NCBI RefSeq assembly: GCF_048270265.1
Contig: NZ_JBLWTD010000024.1
Location: 1 to 52,105 of the forward strand
Direction: 5' to 3'
From: Maricaulis sp048270265
Lineage (GTDB): Bacteria > Pseudomonadota > Alphaproteobacteria > Caulobacterales > Maricaulaceae
DNA: 52,105 nucleotides
Shown: one piece after another, positions 15,951 to 24,280 of the stretch
Layout of the letters: each line of letters begins with the position of its first letter
Numbering within the stretch: position 1 is the stretch's first letter
Program-made: the position numbers and the translations under genes
The notes under the pieces: generated by a model
Seen by the model: only the letters and a program-made list of their open reading frames with translations
Database searches by the model: none
Told to the model about the DNA's origin: nothing

Positions 15951-16589
15951 ATGCGTAATACAATCGATGACCCTACCCGATCCCGGCCGGTCGTTCAAAC
16001 TCAGGACGCCCAACTTCATGCAGCTGTCGGGGCATATGGTTTCACGCAGGTTCACGAAAACCAGATCGACGAGTTTCACCAGCTCGCCGATGAGCTGATC
16101 GAGGGCGAGGTCGCCGGGCCCGAAGCGCTCTGGCAGGTCCAGTCCTGGACCGGGCGCGCCCTGCAGCTGCGCCGCAAGAATGGCAAGGCCAACGCCTTGC
16201 TGGCCTCGATCCCCCTGACCCGGGCCGGTGTCGATGCCCTGCTTGCCGGCCAGTTCGGTTTTGCCAATGCCCGGCGCGAATGGGTGTGTGGCCCGACAGA
16301 AACGGCGCATGCCCTGTTGTCCTGGGGCATGGCGGGCCGCTCCCCGATGGACCAGGCGGCGTCACTGCGCGGGCTGCTGGCGGTCTGGTACGGGGTTTAT
16401 TGCGATATCCGCGTCTATGCCCGCGCCCGATCGGTCGAGGGCGAGAAATTGATGTCCCGGCTGGGCTTTGTCCCGCTTGGCCGCCCCGATGGCGCGACGA
16501 TGCTGTTTGGCAGCACAGGCTTCCCCCACCGGATTGCCGAGAAGCTTTCCGTTCGCAGCAAACCCGTTTCAGAGGAGCAATTCGCATGA
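15951..16589 (+). CDS. Uncharacterised protein with a GNAT-like C-terminal half
   Basis: The 212-residue product has no signal peptide and no family I can name with confidence. The second half (about residues 70-185) runs LLASIPLTRAGVDALLAGQF, a long helix, a strand with VYCDIRVYARARSVEGEKLM and then SRLGFVPLG. This strand-helix-RLGF pattern is like the end of GNAT acetyltransferases, but the Q/RxxGxG/A acetyl-CoA loop is not evident. AGGATAG lies before the ATG. It is the first gene of a four-gene operon and overlaps the next gene by ATGA. It may be a degenerate GNAT acting with the intact one. Confidence 0.7.
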   Translation: MRNTIDDPTRSRPVVQTQDAQLHAAVGAYGFTQVHENQIDEFHQLADELIEGEVAGPEALWQVQSWTGRALQLRRKNGKANALLASIPLTRAGVDALLAGQFGFANARREWVCGPTETAHALLSWGMAGRSPMDQAASLRGLLAVWYGVYCDIRVYARARSVEGEKLMSRLGFVPLGRPDGATMLFGSTGFPHRIAEKLSVRSKPVSEEQFA

Positions 16590-17182
16590 ATGCGGAGAGC
16601 CGAGACCGGATGCGCGTCACCGTTGCGCGCAGTTTCGACCATGTTGTCATGGCGATGACCCTGCGGGGTGTCACCTATATGGGCGAGCAGCGCGCGCCCT
16701 ATAACGAGGAATATGACGGCAATGACCTGGTTGCCGCCTCGCATCTGATCGCCTGGCGCGGCAGTGAGCCGGTCGGCGTGTTGCGGCTGCGCTGGTTTGC
16801 CGATTTCGCCAAGGTCGAGCGTGCGGCGGTCCTGCCGACCTTCCGCCGCCACGGCGTGATGCGCGCCCTGATGCAGGAAGCCCTGAGCTATTGCGCCCGC
16901 CGCGGCTATCGCCAGGTGCTGGGCCACGCCCAGCTCAACCGGGTCGCCTATTGGCGATCGCACGGGTTCCGGGTCCGTCCCGGCCGGGCCAGTTTCATGT
17001 TCTCCGATTACGAATACGTCGAGATCGAGCATCCCCTCGAGCGCCCGGCCAATGCGATCACCATGGATTCCGATCCGCTGGCGATCATTCGCCCCGATGG
17101 TGACTGGGACCGGCCCGGGCCGTTCGATCGCTCCTTGCGCCGCGCGCCGCGCCGGCAACGCCGGCCGGAGGAGCTCGCATGA
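16586..17182 (+). CDS. GNAT-family N-acyltransferase
   Basis: The 198-residue product has a recognisable GNAT core. SHLIAWRGSEPVGVLRLRWF forms the central strands; VERAAVLPTFRRHGVMRALM carries the acyl-CoA loop (RRHGVM, residues 88-93 region), followed by a helix, QVLGHAQLNRVAYW and RSHGFRV. An extra C-terminal tail of about 50 residues is Pro/Arg/Asp-rich. The acceptor is unknown; the shape also recalls N-acyl amino acid or autoinducer-type synthases, a guess only. AGAGGAG precedes the ATG, which overlaps the previous stop. The next gene overlaps its stop by ATGA. Confidence 0.82.
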   Translation: MNAESRDRMRVTVARSFDHVVMAMTLRGVTYMGEQRAPYNEEYDGNDLVAASHLIAWRGSEPVGVLRLRWFADFAKVERAAVLPTFRRHGVMRALMQEALSYCARRGYRQVLGHAQLNRVAYWRSHGFRVRPGRASFMFSDYEYVEIEHPLERPANAITMDSDPLAIIRPDGDWDRPGPFDRSLRRAPRRQRRPEELA

Positions 17183-17763
17183 GCCGTTTCCTGCCCACTC
17201 TTGTCCTGCTCGATTGCCAGAGGGAATCCCTCGATCCGGGCGAGGCGGAAGATGATGGCAGCAATACTGCGGTCGCAGATCGCATCCGGCGCCTGCTGAC
17301 CTCGGCGCGGTTGTCCGGCTGGAACATTCTGCACTGCCAGTACAAGAGCAACCGGCCCGCGATCAATTGCGGTGTGAGTGTGCCCGGCGCGCCGATAGAC
17401 GGCCTCGCACCACTCTCGCGCGAAGCGGTCTTCATCCGCACCGGCCTGTCGGCCTATTCCGACCCGGATTTCGGCCGCATGATCCGCCACTATGCCGGCC
17501 CGCCCTGCTTTCTGGTCGGATTTTCCGCACCCTTCTCGCTGATGGCGACGATGTTCGATGCCGTCGCCCGCGATCAGCGCCTGACCGTAATCCCCGAGGC
17601 TGTCGGCGGCCGGGCCGTCGGTCCGCGTTCGGCTTCCAGCGTTCGCGATATCTCCTTCGATCTGATCGACCGCCTGAGCAGCACCGTGCCCCTGGACGAG
17701 GTTGTGGCCACCTGGCTGCGCTCGCCGGAAACACCAACCCTGAAGAAAATTGGAATAGGCTGA
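17179..17763 (+). CDS. Isochorismatase-like protein with altered catalytic triad
   Basis: The 194-residue product has the cysteine-hydrolase (isochorismatase-like) fold: TLVLLDCQ (Asp12), GWNILHCQYKS, AVFIRTGLSAY and CFLVGFSAPFSLMATMFDAV. In active members the triad is Asp-Lys-Cys. Here Asp12 is kept, the Lys position reads Arg87 (FIRTG) and the nucleophile position reads Ser120 (GFSAPFS). Such a protein is unlikely to work as a normal hydrolase and may bind a ligand or partner instead. It overlaps both neighbours (ATGA and TGATG), so it is made together with the GNAT and the small protein. Confidence 0.8.
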   Translation: MSRFLPTLVLLDCQRESLDPGEAEDDGSNTAVADRIRRLLTSARLSGWNILHCQYKSNRPAINCGVSVPGAPIDGLAPLSREAVFIRTGLSAYSDPDFGRMIRHYAGPPCFLVGFSAPFSLMATMFDAVARDQRLTVIPEAVGGRAVGPRSASSVRDISFDLIDRLSSTVPLDEVVATWLRSPETPTLKKIGIG

Positions 17764-18011
17764 TGACCCAAAGATCCTTGGCAAAATATTTCCCTGATAT
17801 CCGGCAGGCCGACACTGATCGTGACCGTCTGCAGGTCGCTGATCTGGTGCTGGCCCTGGTCGAGAAGGAACTCCAGGCGCTGGAAAGCCAGGATGACGAC
17901 CTGACCTATCTGATCGAAGTCCTGCGTTGTGGCGTTCAGCGTGCGCTGGGCGACAGCGAGATCCCTGCCGATCTCTTGCTGGTCTCCGAACCGCATGGCC
18001 GCACGCACTAG
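17763..18011 (+). CDS. Small uncharacterised protein, last gene of the operon
   Basis: The 82-residue product starts at an ATG overlapping the previous stop (TGATG). It is mostly helical by composition, with ADLVLALVEKELQALESQDD and LTYLIEVLRCGVQRALGD as two amphipathic segments, and has one Cys. No family recognised. Its coupling to the isochorismatase-like gene suggests a partner or accessory subunit. The TAG stop lies in a CTAG. Confidence 0.7.
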   Translation: MTQRSLAKYFPDIRQADTDRDRLQVADLVLALVEKELQALESQDDDLTYLIEVLRCGVQRALGDSEIPADLLLVSEPHGRTH

Positions 18012-18376
18012 CCTCGCGGCGCGGGTTTTCCGCCCCGGTCACGAAGCTGTGAAGGCGGGGGGTTGGATTGGCGACCACCCCTCCCCATATGTGTGTCGAC
18101 GGAGGCATTCACGCCCCGTCCGCAAAGTATCCTGGCAAGGTTTCCCCCAACCAAGCCAGTGATTGAACAGGCCTCTAACGTGCGTCCCCCCAGCCTGCCG
18201 AATGAGGTCTGTCAGGCACCGCCGGGTCCCCTGTCCCTTCCCGGCGGTGCCGCATTTTTCAAGCCATCCCAAACGGAATAGCGATATTGCGTTTTCAACG
18301 GCGTAGCCGGGTTGCACCGCCCGCAAACAAGGCTAGGCTCAACCTCCGGTCAACTTGAGCTGAGGAGCGCCGTATC
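18012..18376. other. Gene-free stretch before the glutamate dehydrogenase gene
   Basis: Across 365 bases there is no convincing protein gene. The stretch contains a strong plus-strand terminator (18215-18256) some 200 bases after the operon stop, preceded by GCCTG and CAGGC (about 18194-18218), which could form a competing hairpin with the terminator arm. This leaves room for a small RNA or a regulated 3' region. The promoter of the dehydrogenase gene must lie in the last 120 bases. Confidence 0.5.
18215..18257 (+). terminator. Rho-independent terminator
   Basis: GGCACCGCCGGG (18215-18226) and CCCGGCGGTGCC (18240-18251) form a perfect 12-base stem with a 13-base loop, followed by GCATTTTT on the plus strand. 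It ends either the 15951-18011 operon or an unannotated small transcript. Confidence 0.82.
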
Positions 18377-21300
18377 ATGGGGGCGGTCGTCGGAATCGCG
18401 CATGCCTATACGCGTGCGGAATTCATGGAAGCGGCGCGTCAGCGCTGGCAGGAACAATGCGGAGGGGAGTGCGGCGAAATCGGCAACGCTTTCTTCGCGC
18501 AAATCTATGACGACGCCCTGTCGGAAGACCTGGAGCGTGTCTCCGCCGACGACCTGGCAGCCCTCAGTGTCGAATTCTGGGCCTTCGGCAACAAGCGCGC
18601 CGGTGATGATATCCTCGTCCGGATGCGAACTGCGACCCGCTCTGACGGCGTCGATCTCGGCCGCGATATTCTTGAAATCATCGGAAACGACCGGCCCTTC
18701 ATCGTCGATTCGGTGATGGGCGAAATCGGCGCCCAGGGCCATGACGTTGTCGCCATGTTCCACCCGATCATGCAGGTGCGGCGTGCGCCTGATGGCGAAC
18801 GTATTGCCGAGGGTGGCCGCTGTGTCGCCGAATCCATGATCCAGGTGCATCTGCCACCCTTGGATGAATTGTCCCGGCGCACGCTGATCGAAGGCGTGAC
18901 CGCCACGCTCGATGATGTCCGTGTCGCTGTCGAGGACTGGTCGGACATGCGGGCCCAGATGGACGAGTCCATCGCGCACCTGCAACAGGCCACCACCCTG
19001 GCATCCCCGGAAGAGATCGCTGAATCGCTCGAATTCCTGCGCTGGTTGCGCGACGATCATTTCGCCTTCCTTGGCTGCCGGATCTATGATTTCGACGTCA
19101 GTGAAGACGGGTCCATGGCGGACCGCCATCCGCGTGTCCGGGCCGATTCCGGGCGCGGTGTGCTGCGCGATCCCGAGCGCCATGTCCTGCGCAAGGGCTC
19201 CGAGCCCGCCGTGCTGACGCCGGCGATCGAGACCTTTCTGCGTGAACCGACGCCGATCATCGTTGCCAAGGGCAATATGAAGTCGCGCGTCCATCGCCGC
19301 GTCTACATGGATTACATCGGCGTCAAACGGTACCGCGAAGACGGTGCCGTGATCGGCGAGTCGCGCTTTGTCGGCCTGTTCACCGCCGAAGCCTATGACC
19401 AGAGCGCCTCGCTGGTGCCGCTGATCCGCCGCAAGGTCCGCCGCGTGCTTGAGCGTGCCGGCAAGGCGCCCGGCACCCACAACGCCAAGAAACTGCGCAA
19501 TACGGTCGAGAATTTCCCGCGCGACGAGCTGTTCCAGACCGACGAGAATGACCTGCTGGAAATCTGCCTCGGCATCCTGCACCTGCACGATCGCCCGCGG
19601 ACCAAGCTCTTCATTCGCCGTGACCAGTTCGACCGCTTTGTGTCGGCGCTGCTGTTCGTGCCGCGTGACCGCTATAACTCGCAGGTCCGTGAGCAGGCGG
19701 GCGAGCTGATCCGTGATGCCTTCGGCGGCCGGCTCTCGGCCTTCTATCCGCAATTCGGCGACAGTTCGCTGGCGCGGGTCCACTTCATCATCGGCCTCAA
19801 CCCGTTCGATCACCCCGAGCCGGATATCGACGAGCTCGAACGGCGCGTGACACGGTTGTCGCGCACCTGGGAAGACGATCTGGAATCCCATGTTCGCCGT
19901 ACGGCGTCCGAAGCCATCCGCTTGCGCATGCCCGCCTACCAGGATGCTTTCAAGGCCGGCTATCGCGAACTCTATGATTCCCATGAGGCCCTGGCCGATG
20001 TGCTGAAGCTGGAATCGCTCGACTCGCCCAACCAGGTCGCTGTGCGCACCTATCGCGAGGCCGATGACCAGCAGACCGAATTGCGTCTGAAGATCTATCG
20101 GGTCGGCAAGCCCGTCGCGCTGTCGCGCGTCATGCCGGTGCTGGAAAATCTCGGCGTCTATGTCGTCCAGGAAACCGGCTTCCCGGTCGATCGCCGTGGC
20201 CGCAATGGCGAACTGGTCGATCGCGCCTATGTCCATGATTTCGAGATCCGCTCCGACGCGCTCAAGCACCAGTCGCTGGAAGAGCTCGGGCCGAAACTCG
20301 AGGACGCCCTGCTCGCCATGGCCGATGGCCGGGCCGAGGATGATGGCTTCAACCGTCTGATCGTCGAGATCGGCGTGACCTGGCGTGAGGCTGCCTTCCT
20401 GCGCACCTGCGCCCGTTATCGCCAGCAGACCGGGCTCGATCCGTCGCAGGCGATCCAGGAAGAGGCGCTGGCCGCCTACCCCGATATCGCGCGTGGTCTG
20501 CTCGAACTGGCCCGGGTCAAGTTTGATCCGGCTTTCGACGGGGGCCAGAAGGCCCGCGTCGAGGCGGCCGCTGCCGTCGGCAAACAGATCGTGACGCAGC
20601 TTGATGCCGTGCGCAGCCTTGATCATGACCGCGCCCTGCGCCGCATGTACGAGCTGTTGCAGGCGACCCTGCGCACCAATTTCTATCAACGCGATGCCGA
20701 CGGTAATGTGAAGCCGCGGATCTCAATCAAGATCGACAGTGCCTCACTGGCCGACCTGCCGCTGCCCAAGCCCTACCGGGAAATCTTCGTCTGGTCGCCG
20801 GATGTTGAAGGTGTTCACCTTCGCTTTGGCCCGGTCGCCCGTGGCGGCCTGCGCTGGTCGGACCGGCGCGATGATTTCCGCACGGAAGTGCTGGGTCTGG
20901 TCAAGGCACAGCAGGTCAAGAATGCGGTCATCGTGCCCGTTGGCTCGAAGGGTGGTTTCTATCCCAAGACCCTGCCGCGCAATGGTTCGCGCGACGAGGT
21001 TTTTGAAGCCGGGCGCGAGGCCTACAAGACCTTCATCCGTGGCCTGCTCGATATCACCGACAATATCGTCGACGATGTCGTGGCCCATCCTGCCGATACG
21101 GTCTGCTGGGATGATGATGATCCCTATCTGGTTGTCGCCGCCGACAAGGGCACGGCAACCTTCTCCGACACGGCCAACGGCCTGGCGACCGACGAGTTCG
21201 ATTTCTGGCTCGGCGATGCCTTCGCCTCAGGCGGCTCGGCCGGCTATGACCACAAGAAGATGGGCATCACCGCCCGCGGCGCCTGGGAATCGGTGAAACG

Positions 21301-23302
21301 CCATTTCCGCGAACTCAACAAGGACATCCAGACCGAACCCTTCACCGTGATCGGTGTCGGCGACATGTCCGGCGATGTGTTCGGCAATGGCATGCTGCTG
21401 TCCAAGCAGATCCGCCTGCTCGCCGCCTTCGACCACCGGGACATATTCATCGATCCCGATCCGGGCGATTGCGAGCGGCTGTGGCAGGAACGCAAACGCC
21501 TGTTCGATCTGCCGCGCAGCTCCTGGCAGGACTACGACAAATCGCTGATCTCCAAGGGTGGCGGGGTCTTCTCCCGTGGCGAGAAATCGCTGCCACTGTC
21601 TGACGAGATCCGGGCCCTGACCGGCCTGACCGCGCCGAGCGCCAGCCCGCTCGAACTCATGAACGCCCTGCTCAAGGCCGATGCCGAACTGCTCTGGTTT
21701 GGCGGGATCGGCACCTATGTCAAAGCCAGCCACCAGCAGCACAGCGAAGTTGGCGACAAGGCGAATGACGGCCTGCGGATCAATGCCTCGGAATTGCGGG
21801 TCAAGGTCATCGGCGAGGGCGCCAATCTGGGCATTACCCAGGCGGCGCGGATCGAATACAGCCGCAATGGCGGCCGCTCGAATGCCGACTTCGTCGACAA
21901 TTCCGCCGGCGTCGACAGTTCCGACCATGAGGTCAATATCAAGATCCTGGTGCGGCCAATGGTGCGCAGTGGCGCCATGACCCTCGCCGACCGCGATGTC
22001 TTGCTGGAGTCGATGACCGACGATGTCGCCCATCACGTCCTGCAGCACAATTACGATCAGACGCTCGCGCTTTCCATGGCCGAGCATACGGCGGTTGCCG
22101 ATCTGGACGCCCATGAGCGCTTCATGGCCCGGCTGGAAAGTGCCGGTCAGCTCAATCGCGAGGTTGAGGGCCTGCCGAATCTCGAAGGGATGCGCAGCCT
22201 GAAGGAGCGCGGTCTCGGCCTCACACGTCCGGAACTGGCCGTGCTGATTTCCTATGCCAAGATCACCCTGTTCGATCAGCTCGTGGCGTCGGACGTGCCT
22301 GACGATCCTCATTTCCACTCCATGCTGGTGAATTATTTCCCGAACGGGCTTCACAGCTATACGGAGGCCATGGAGGGTCACCGGCTGAAACGGGAGATCA
22401 TCTCCACGGTCCTGGCCAATGAAATGATCAATCTGGGTGGACCGACCTTCATCCACCGGGCCATCGATTCAACGGCGGCAGCCGTGCCGGCGATCGCCCA
22501 CGCCTTCGAGGTTGGCCGCGAGATTTTCCGCTTCAGCGAATTGTCGTCCGAGATCAACCAGCTCGACAACAAGGCGCCGGCATCGGTGCAGATCGATCTG
22601 CACAGCGAGATCATCCGTCTCCTGCGCCGCCAGGCCTATTGGCTGGTCCGGCGCAATCGCGGCCGCGCAGCGTCCTCGCTGGAGGCGATCGGCACGGTCA
22701 TCGAGAGCTATCAGTCCGGCGTGCAGGAATTGCGGGGCATGGCGCACGAGATCATTTCCGATCACGAGCGCAAGGGTGTCCGCTCCCGCAAGCAGAAATT
22801 CGTGGCTGCCGGCGCCCCGCCGGACCTCGCCAAGGCGATCGCCGAACTGCGTCCTCTGACCTCGTCGACCGATGTCATCGACATGGCCGTGGCCAGCGAC
22901 TGGCCGCTCGCATCGACCGCCTATATCTACCACGCCATCGGGGCCCGTTTCCGCTTTGACCGTTTGCGCGGTCTTGGTCAGGAAGTGTCCTCCGAGCTGC
23001 ACTGGGACCGTCTGGCGGTGCGCCGCCTGATGGAAGATCTCTATGCCAGCCAGCAGGCCCTCGCCTCATCGGCGATGCGCTTTGCCGCCCAGGCGGGCGG
23101 TTCGCTGGCAAGCGGTGTTGAATCGCCGTCACGCGACTGGGCGGACTCGTTGGTCGAGGCCTGGAATACCGTCAATGGGGATGAGGCCGATCGCGTCGAT
23201 CTGGTTCAGCGCCAGCTTGACGAATCCGGTGCCTGGACGCTGTCGAAACTGTCCATCGCGTCCACACAGCTCGGCGAAATGGCATCGGTGGCGCAGCCCT
23301 AG
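18377..23302 (+). CDS. Large NAD-specific glutamate dehydrogenase (GDH-180 type)
   Basis: The 1641-residue product belongs to the large bacterial NAD-GDH family, which deaminates glutamate to 2-oxoglutarate. The N-terminal 700 residues are regulatory (ACT-like and helical segments). The catalytic core appears around residues 800-1200: RFGPVARGGLRWSDRRDDFR, VLGLVKAQQVKNAVIVPVGSKGGF (substrate and catalytic lysines), FIDPDPGD and the NAD-fold region VIGVGDMSGDVFGNGML, then VIGEGANLGITQ. The C-terminal 400 residues are helical. Length is as expected and the frame is intact. GAGGAG sits about ten bases before the ATG. Single-gene unit with its own promoter; glutamate use links it to the glutaminase at 35063. 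Confidence 0.96.
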   Translation: MGAVVGIAHAYTRAEFMEAARQRWQEQCGGECGEIGNAFFAQIYDDALSEDLERVSADDLAALSVEFWAFGNKRAGDDILVRMRTATRSDGVDLGRDILEIIGNDRPFIVDSVMGEIGAQGHDVVAMFHPIMQVRRAPDGERIAEGGRCVAESMIQVHLPPLDELSRRTLIEGVTATLDDVRVAVEDWSDMRAQMDESIAHLQQATTLASPEEIAESLEFLRWLRDDHFAFLGCRIYDFDVSEDGSMADRHPRVRADSGRGVLRDPERHVLRKGSEPAVLTPAIETFLREPTPIIVAKGNMKSRVHRRVYMDYIGVKRYREDGAVIGESRFVGLFTAEAYDQSASLVPLIRRKVRRVLERAGKAPGTHNAKKLRNTVENFPRDELFQTDENDLLEICLGILHLHDRPRTKLFIRRDQFDRFVSALLFVPRDRYNSQVREQAGELIRDAFGGRLSAFYPQFGDSSLARVHFIIGLNPFDHPEPDIDELERRVTRLSRTWEDDLESHVRRTASEAIRLRMPAYQDAFKAGYRELYDSHEALADVLKLESLDSPNQVAVRTYREADDQQTELRLKIYRVGKPVALSRVMPVLENLGVYVVQETGFPVDRRGRNGELVDRAYVHDFEIRSDALKHQSLEELGPKLEDALLAMADGRAEDDGFNRLIVEIGVTWREAAFLRTCARYRQQTGLDPSQAIQEEALAAYPDIARGLLELARVKFDPAFDGGQKARVEAAAAVGKQIVTQLDAVRSLDHDRALRRMYELLQATLRTNFYQRDADGNVKPRISIKIDSASLADLPLPKPYREIFVWSPDVEGVHLRFGPVARGGLRWSDRRDDFRTEVLGLVKAQQVKNAVIVPVGSKGGFYPKTLPRNGSRDEVFEAGREAYKTFIRGLLDITDNIVDDVVAHPADTVCWDDDDPYLVVAADKGTATFSDTANGLATDEFDFWLGDAFASGGSAGYDHKKMGITARGAWESVKRHFRELNKDIQTEPFTVIGVGDMSGDVFGNGMLLSKQIRLLAAFDHRDIFIDPDPGDCERLWQERKRLFDLPRSSWQDYDKSLISKGGGVFSRGEKSLPLSDEIRALTGLTAPSASPLELMNALLKADAELLWFGGIGTYVKASHQQHSEVGDKANDGLRINASELRVKVIGEGANLGITQAARIEYSRNGGRSNADFVDNSAGVDSSDHEVNIKILVRPMVRSGAMTLADRDVLLESMTDDVAHHVLQHNYDQTLALSMAEHTAVADLDAHERFMARLESAGQLNREVEGLPNLEGMRSLKERGLGLTRPELAVLISYAKITLFDQLVASDVPDDPHFHSMLVNYFPNGLHSYTEAMEGHRLKREIISTVLANEMINLGGPTFIHRAIDSTAAAVPAIAHAFEVGREIFRFSELSSEINQLDNKAPASVQIDLHSEIIRLLRRQAYWLVRRNRGRAASSLEAIGTVIESYQSGVQELRGMAHEIISDHERKGVRSRKQKFVAAGAPPDLAKAIAELRPLTSSTDVIDMAVASDWPLASTAYIYHAIGARFRFDRLRGLGQEVSSELHWDRLAVRRLMEDLYASQQALASSAMRFAAQAGGSLASGVESPSRDWADSLVEAWNTVNGDEADRVDLVQRQLDESGAWTLSKLSIASTQLGEMASVAQP

Positions 23303-23339
23303 CTCGCCACCGGCCCGGCCTCCACCGGCCTGAAGCGGA

Positions 23340-24212
23340 TCAGGGCGCCAGTTCGCTGTCGAGAATCTCGATCCAGCGGCTGCGCGCCTGTTCCGCCGCG
23401 GCGGCATCGTAATGGATGCGCGGGTCAGGCGGCGGATTGGGTTCGTCGAAGGCATGGGTCTGGCCGGCGAGAATCTCGAAATCAACCGGATGACCGGCTG
23501 CTTCGGAACGCTCGAACAGACGCTCGCAATCGGCGGGCGGGGCGATCATGTCGCTTTCGGCCAGAATGGCGTGCAGCGGGATGTCCCGGGCATATTCGCG
23601 CCCGTCGCTACGCATCGGAAAGCCACAATAGGGATAGAGCGTCATCGCGGTGCGGACCCCGGCCAGGTCCGGCGCTGCGGCCTCGTCCATGTCCAGTGCC
23701 TCCGGCACGGCCCGGCGCCCGGCATCATCCAGGGCTTCCAGAACCGTCCAGCCGCCATGGCTCCAGCCGATCAGGGCGAGGCGCGAGGCATCGATCCGCG
23801 CATCTTCTCGCGCCAGGCTCAGGCCGGCGAACACGTCGGCCGACCGCTCGCGGCCCCACAGGCGCAGGCCCGTACAGACCTGGCTCATGGCGGCGAAGCG
23901 ATCAATGCCGCGCGCCGCGTTCGAGCCAATGATCACCACACCATATCCGGCGTCCAGGGCTGAGCGGGCGTAGTCCTCCTGCACTTCGCGCAGTCCGCCG
24001 CACCCATGAAACATCAGCACCGTCGGCACAGGACCGGTAGCGCTCTGCGGAATCCGGATCTCGGTGAAGGGACGAATCAGCTCGGCATGTTGCTCGAGCG
24101 AGCGTTGTGGCACGCCGAAGCCCGTCACATTGGAGCTGGCCGAGGCGCCCAGACCGGTCGCGGCGATCGCAAGGGCGGCAGGGACCGCCCGTATCAGAAA
24201 TTTGTACATCAT
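23340..24212 (-). CDS. Exported dienelactone-hydrolase-like alpha/beta hydrolase
   Basis: The 290-residue product begins with a signal-like N-terminus (MMYKFLIRAVPAALAIAATG). The alpha/beta hydrolase signs are PTVLMFHGCGG (oxyanion region), the nucleophile elbow LIGWSHGGW (Ser151), an acid at ILAESDMIAP (Asp221) and the catalytic His in AGQTHAFDEP (His253). This is the dienelactone hydrolase arrangement, except that the nucleophile is Ser rather than Cys. Substrate unknown, probably an ester met in the periplasm. It stands alone between convergent GDH and purH. Confidence 0.82.
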   Translation of the reverse strand: MMYKFLIRAVPAALAIAATGLGASASSNVTGFGVPQRSLEQHAELIRPFTEIRIPQSATGPVPTVLMFHGCGGLREVQEDYARSALDAGYGVVIIGSNAARGIDRFAAMSQVCTGLRLWGRERSADVFAGLSLAREDARIDASRLALIGWSHGGWTVLEALDDAGRRAVPEALDMDEAAAPDLAGVRTAMTLYPYCGFPMRSDGREYARDIPLHAILAESDMIAPPADCERLFERSEAAGHPVDFEILAGQTHAFDEPNPPPDPRIHYDAAAAEQARSRWIEILDSELAP

Positions 24213-24280
24213 GCGTGCAATGTGCCGTCACAGACGGATTGGTCAATGTTTAGTTGATTCACATTGCGCCGCCCGCAGTC

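Noticed and set aside
18012..18257. 6S RNA or SRP RNA before the GDH gene
   Set aside because: No GGAA tetraloop region of SRP RNA and no long end-to-end pairing with a central bubble; only a terminator is sure.
18350..20689. 779-codon open frame on the minus strand opposite the GDH gene
   Set aside because: It mirrors the codon bias of a certain gene on the plus strand and shows no recognisable family.
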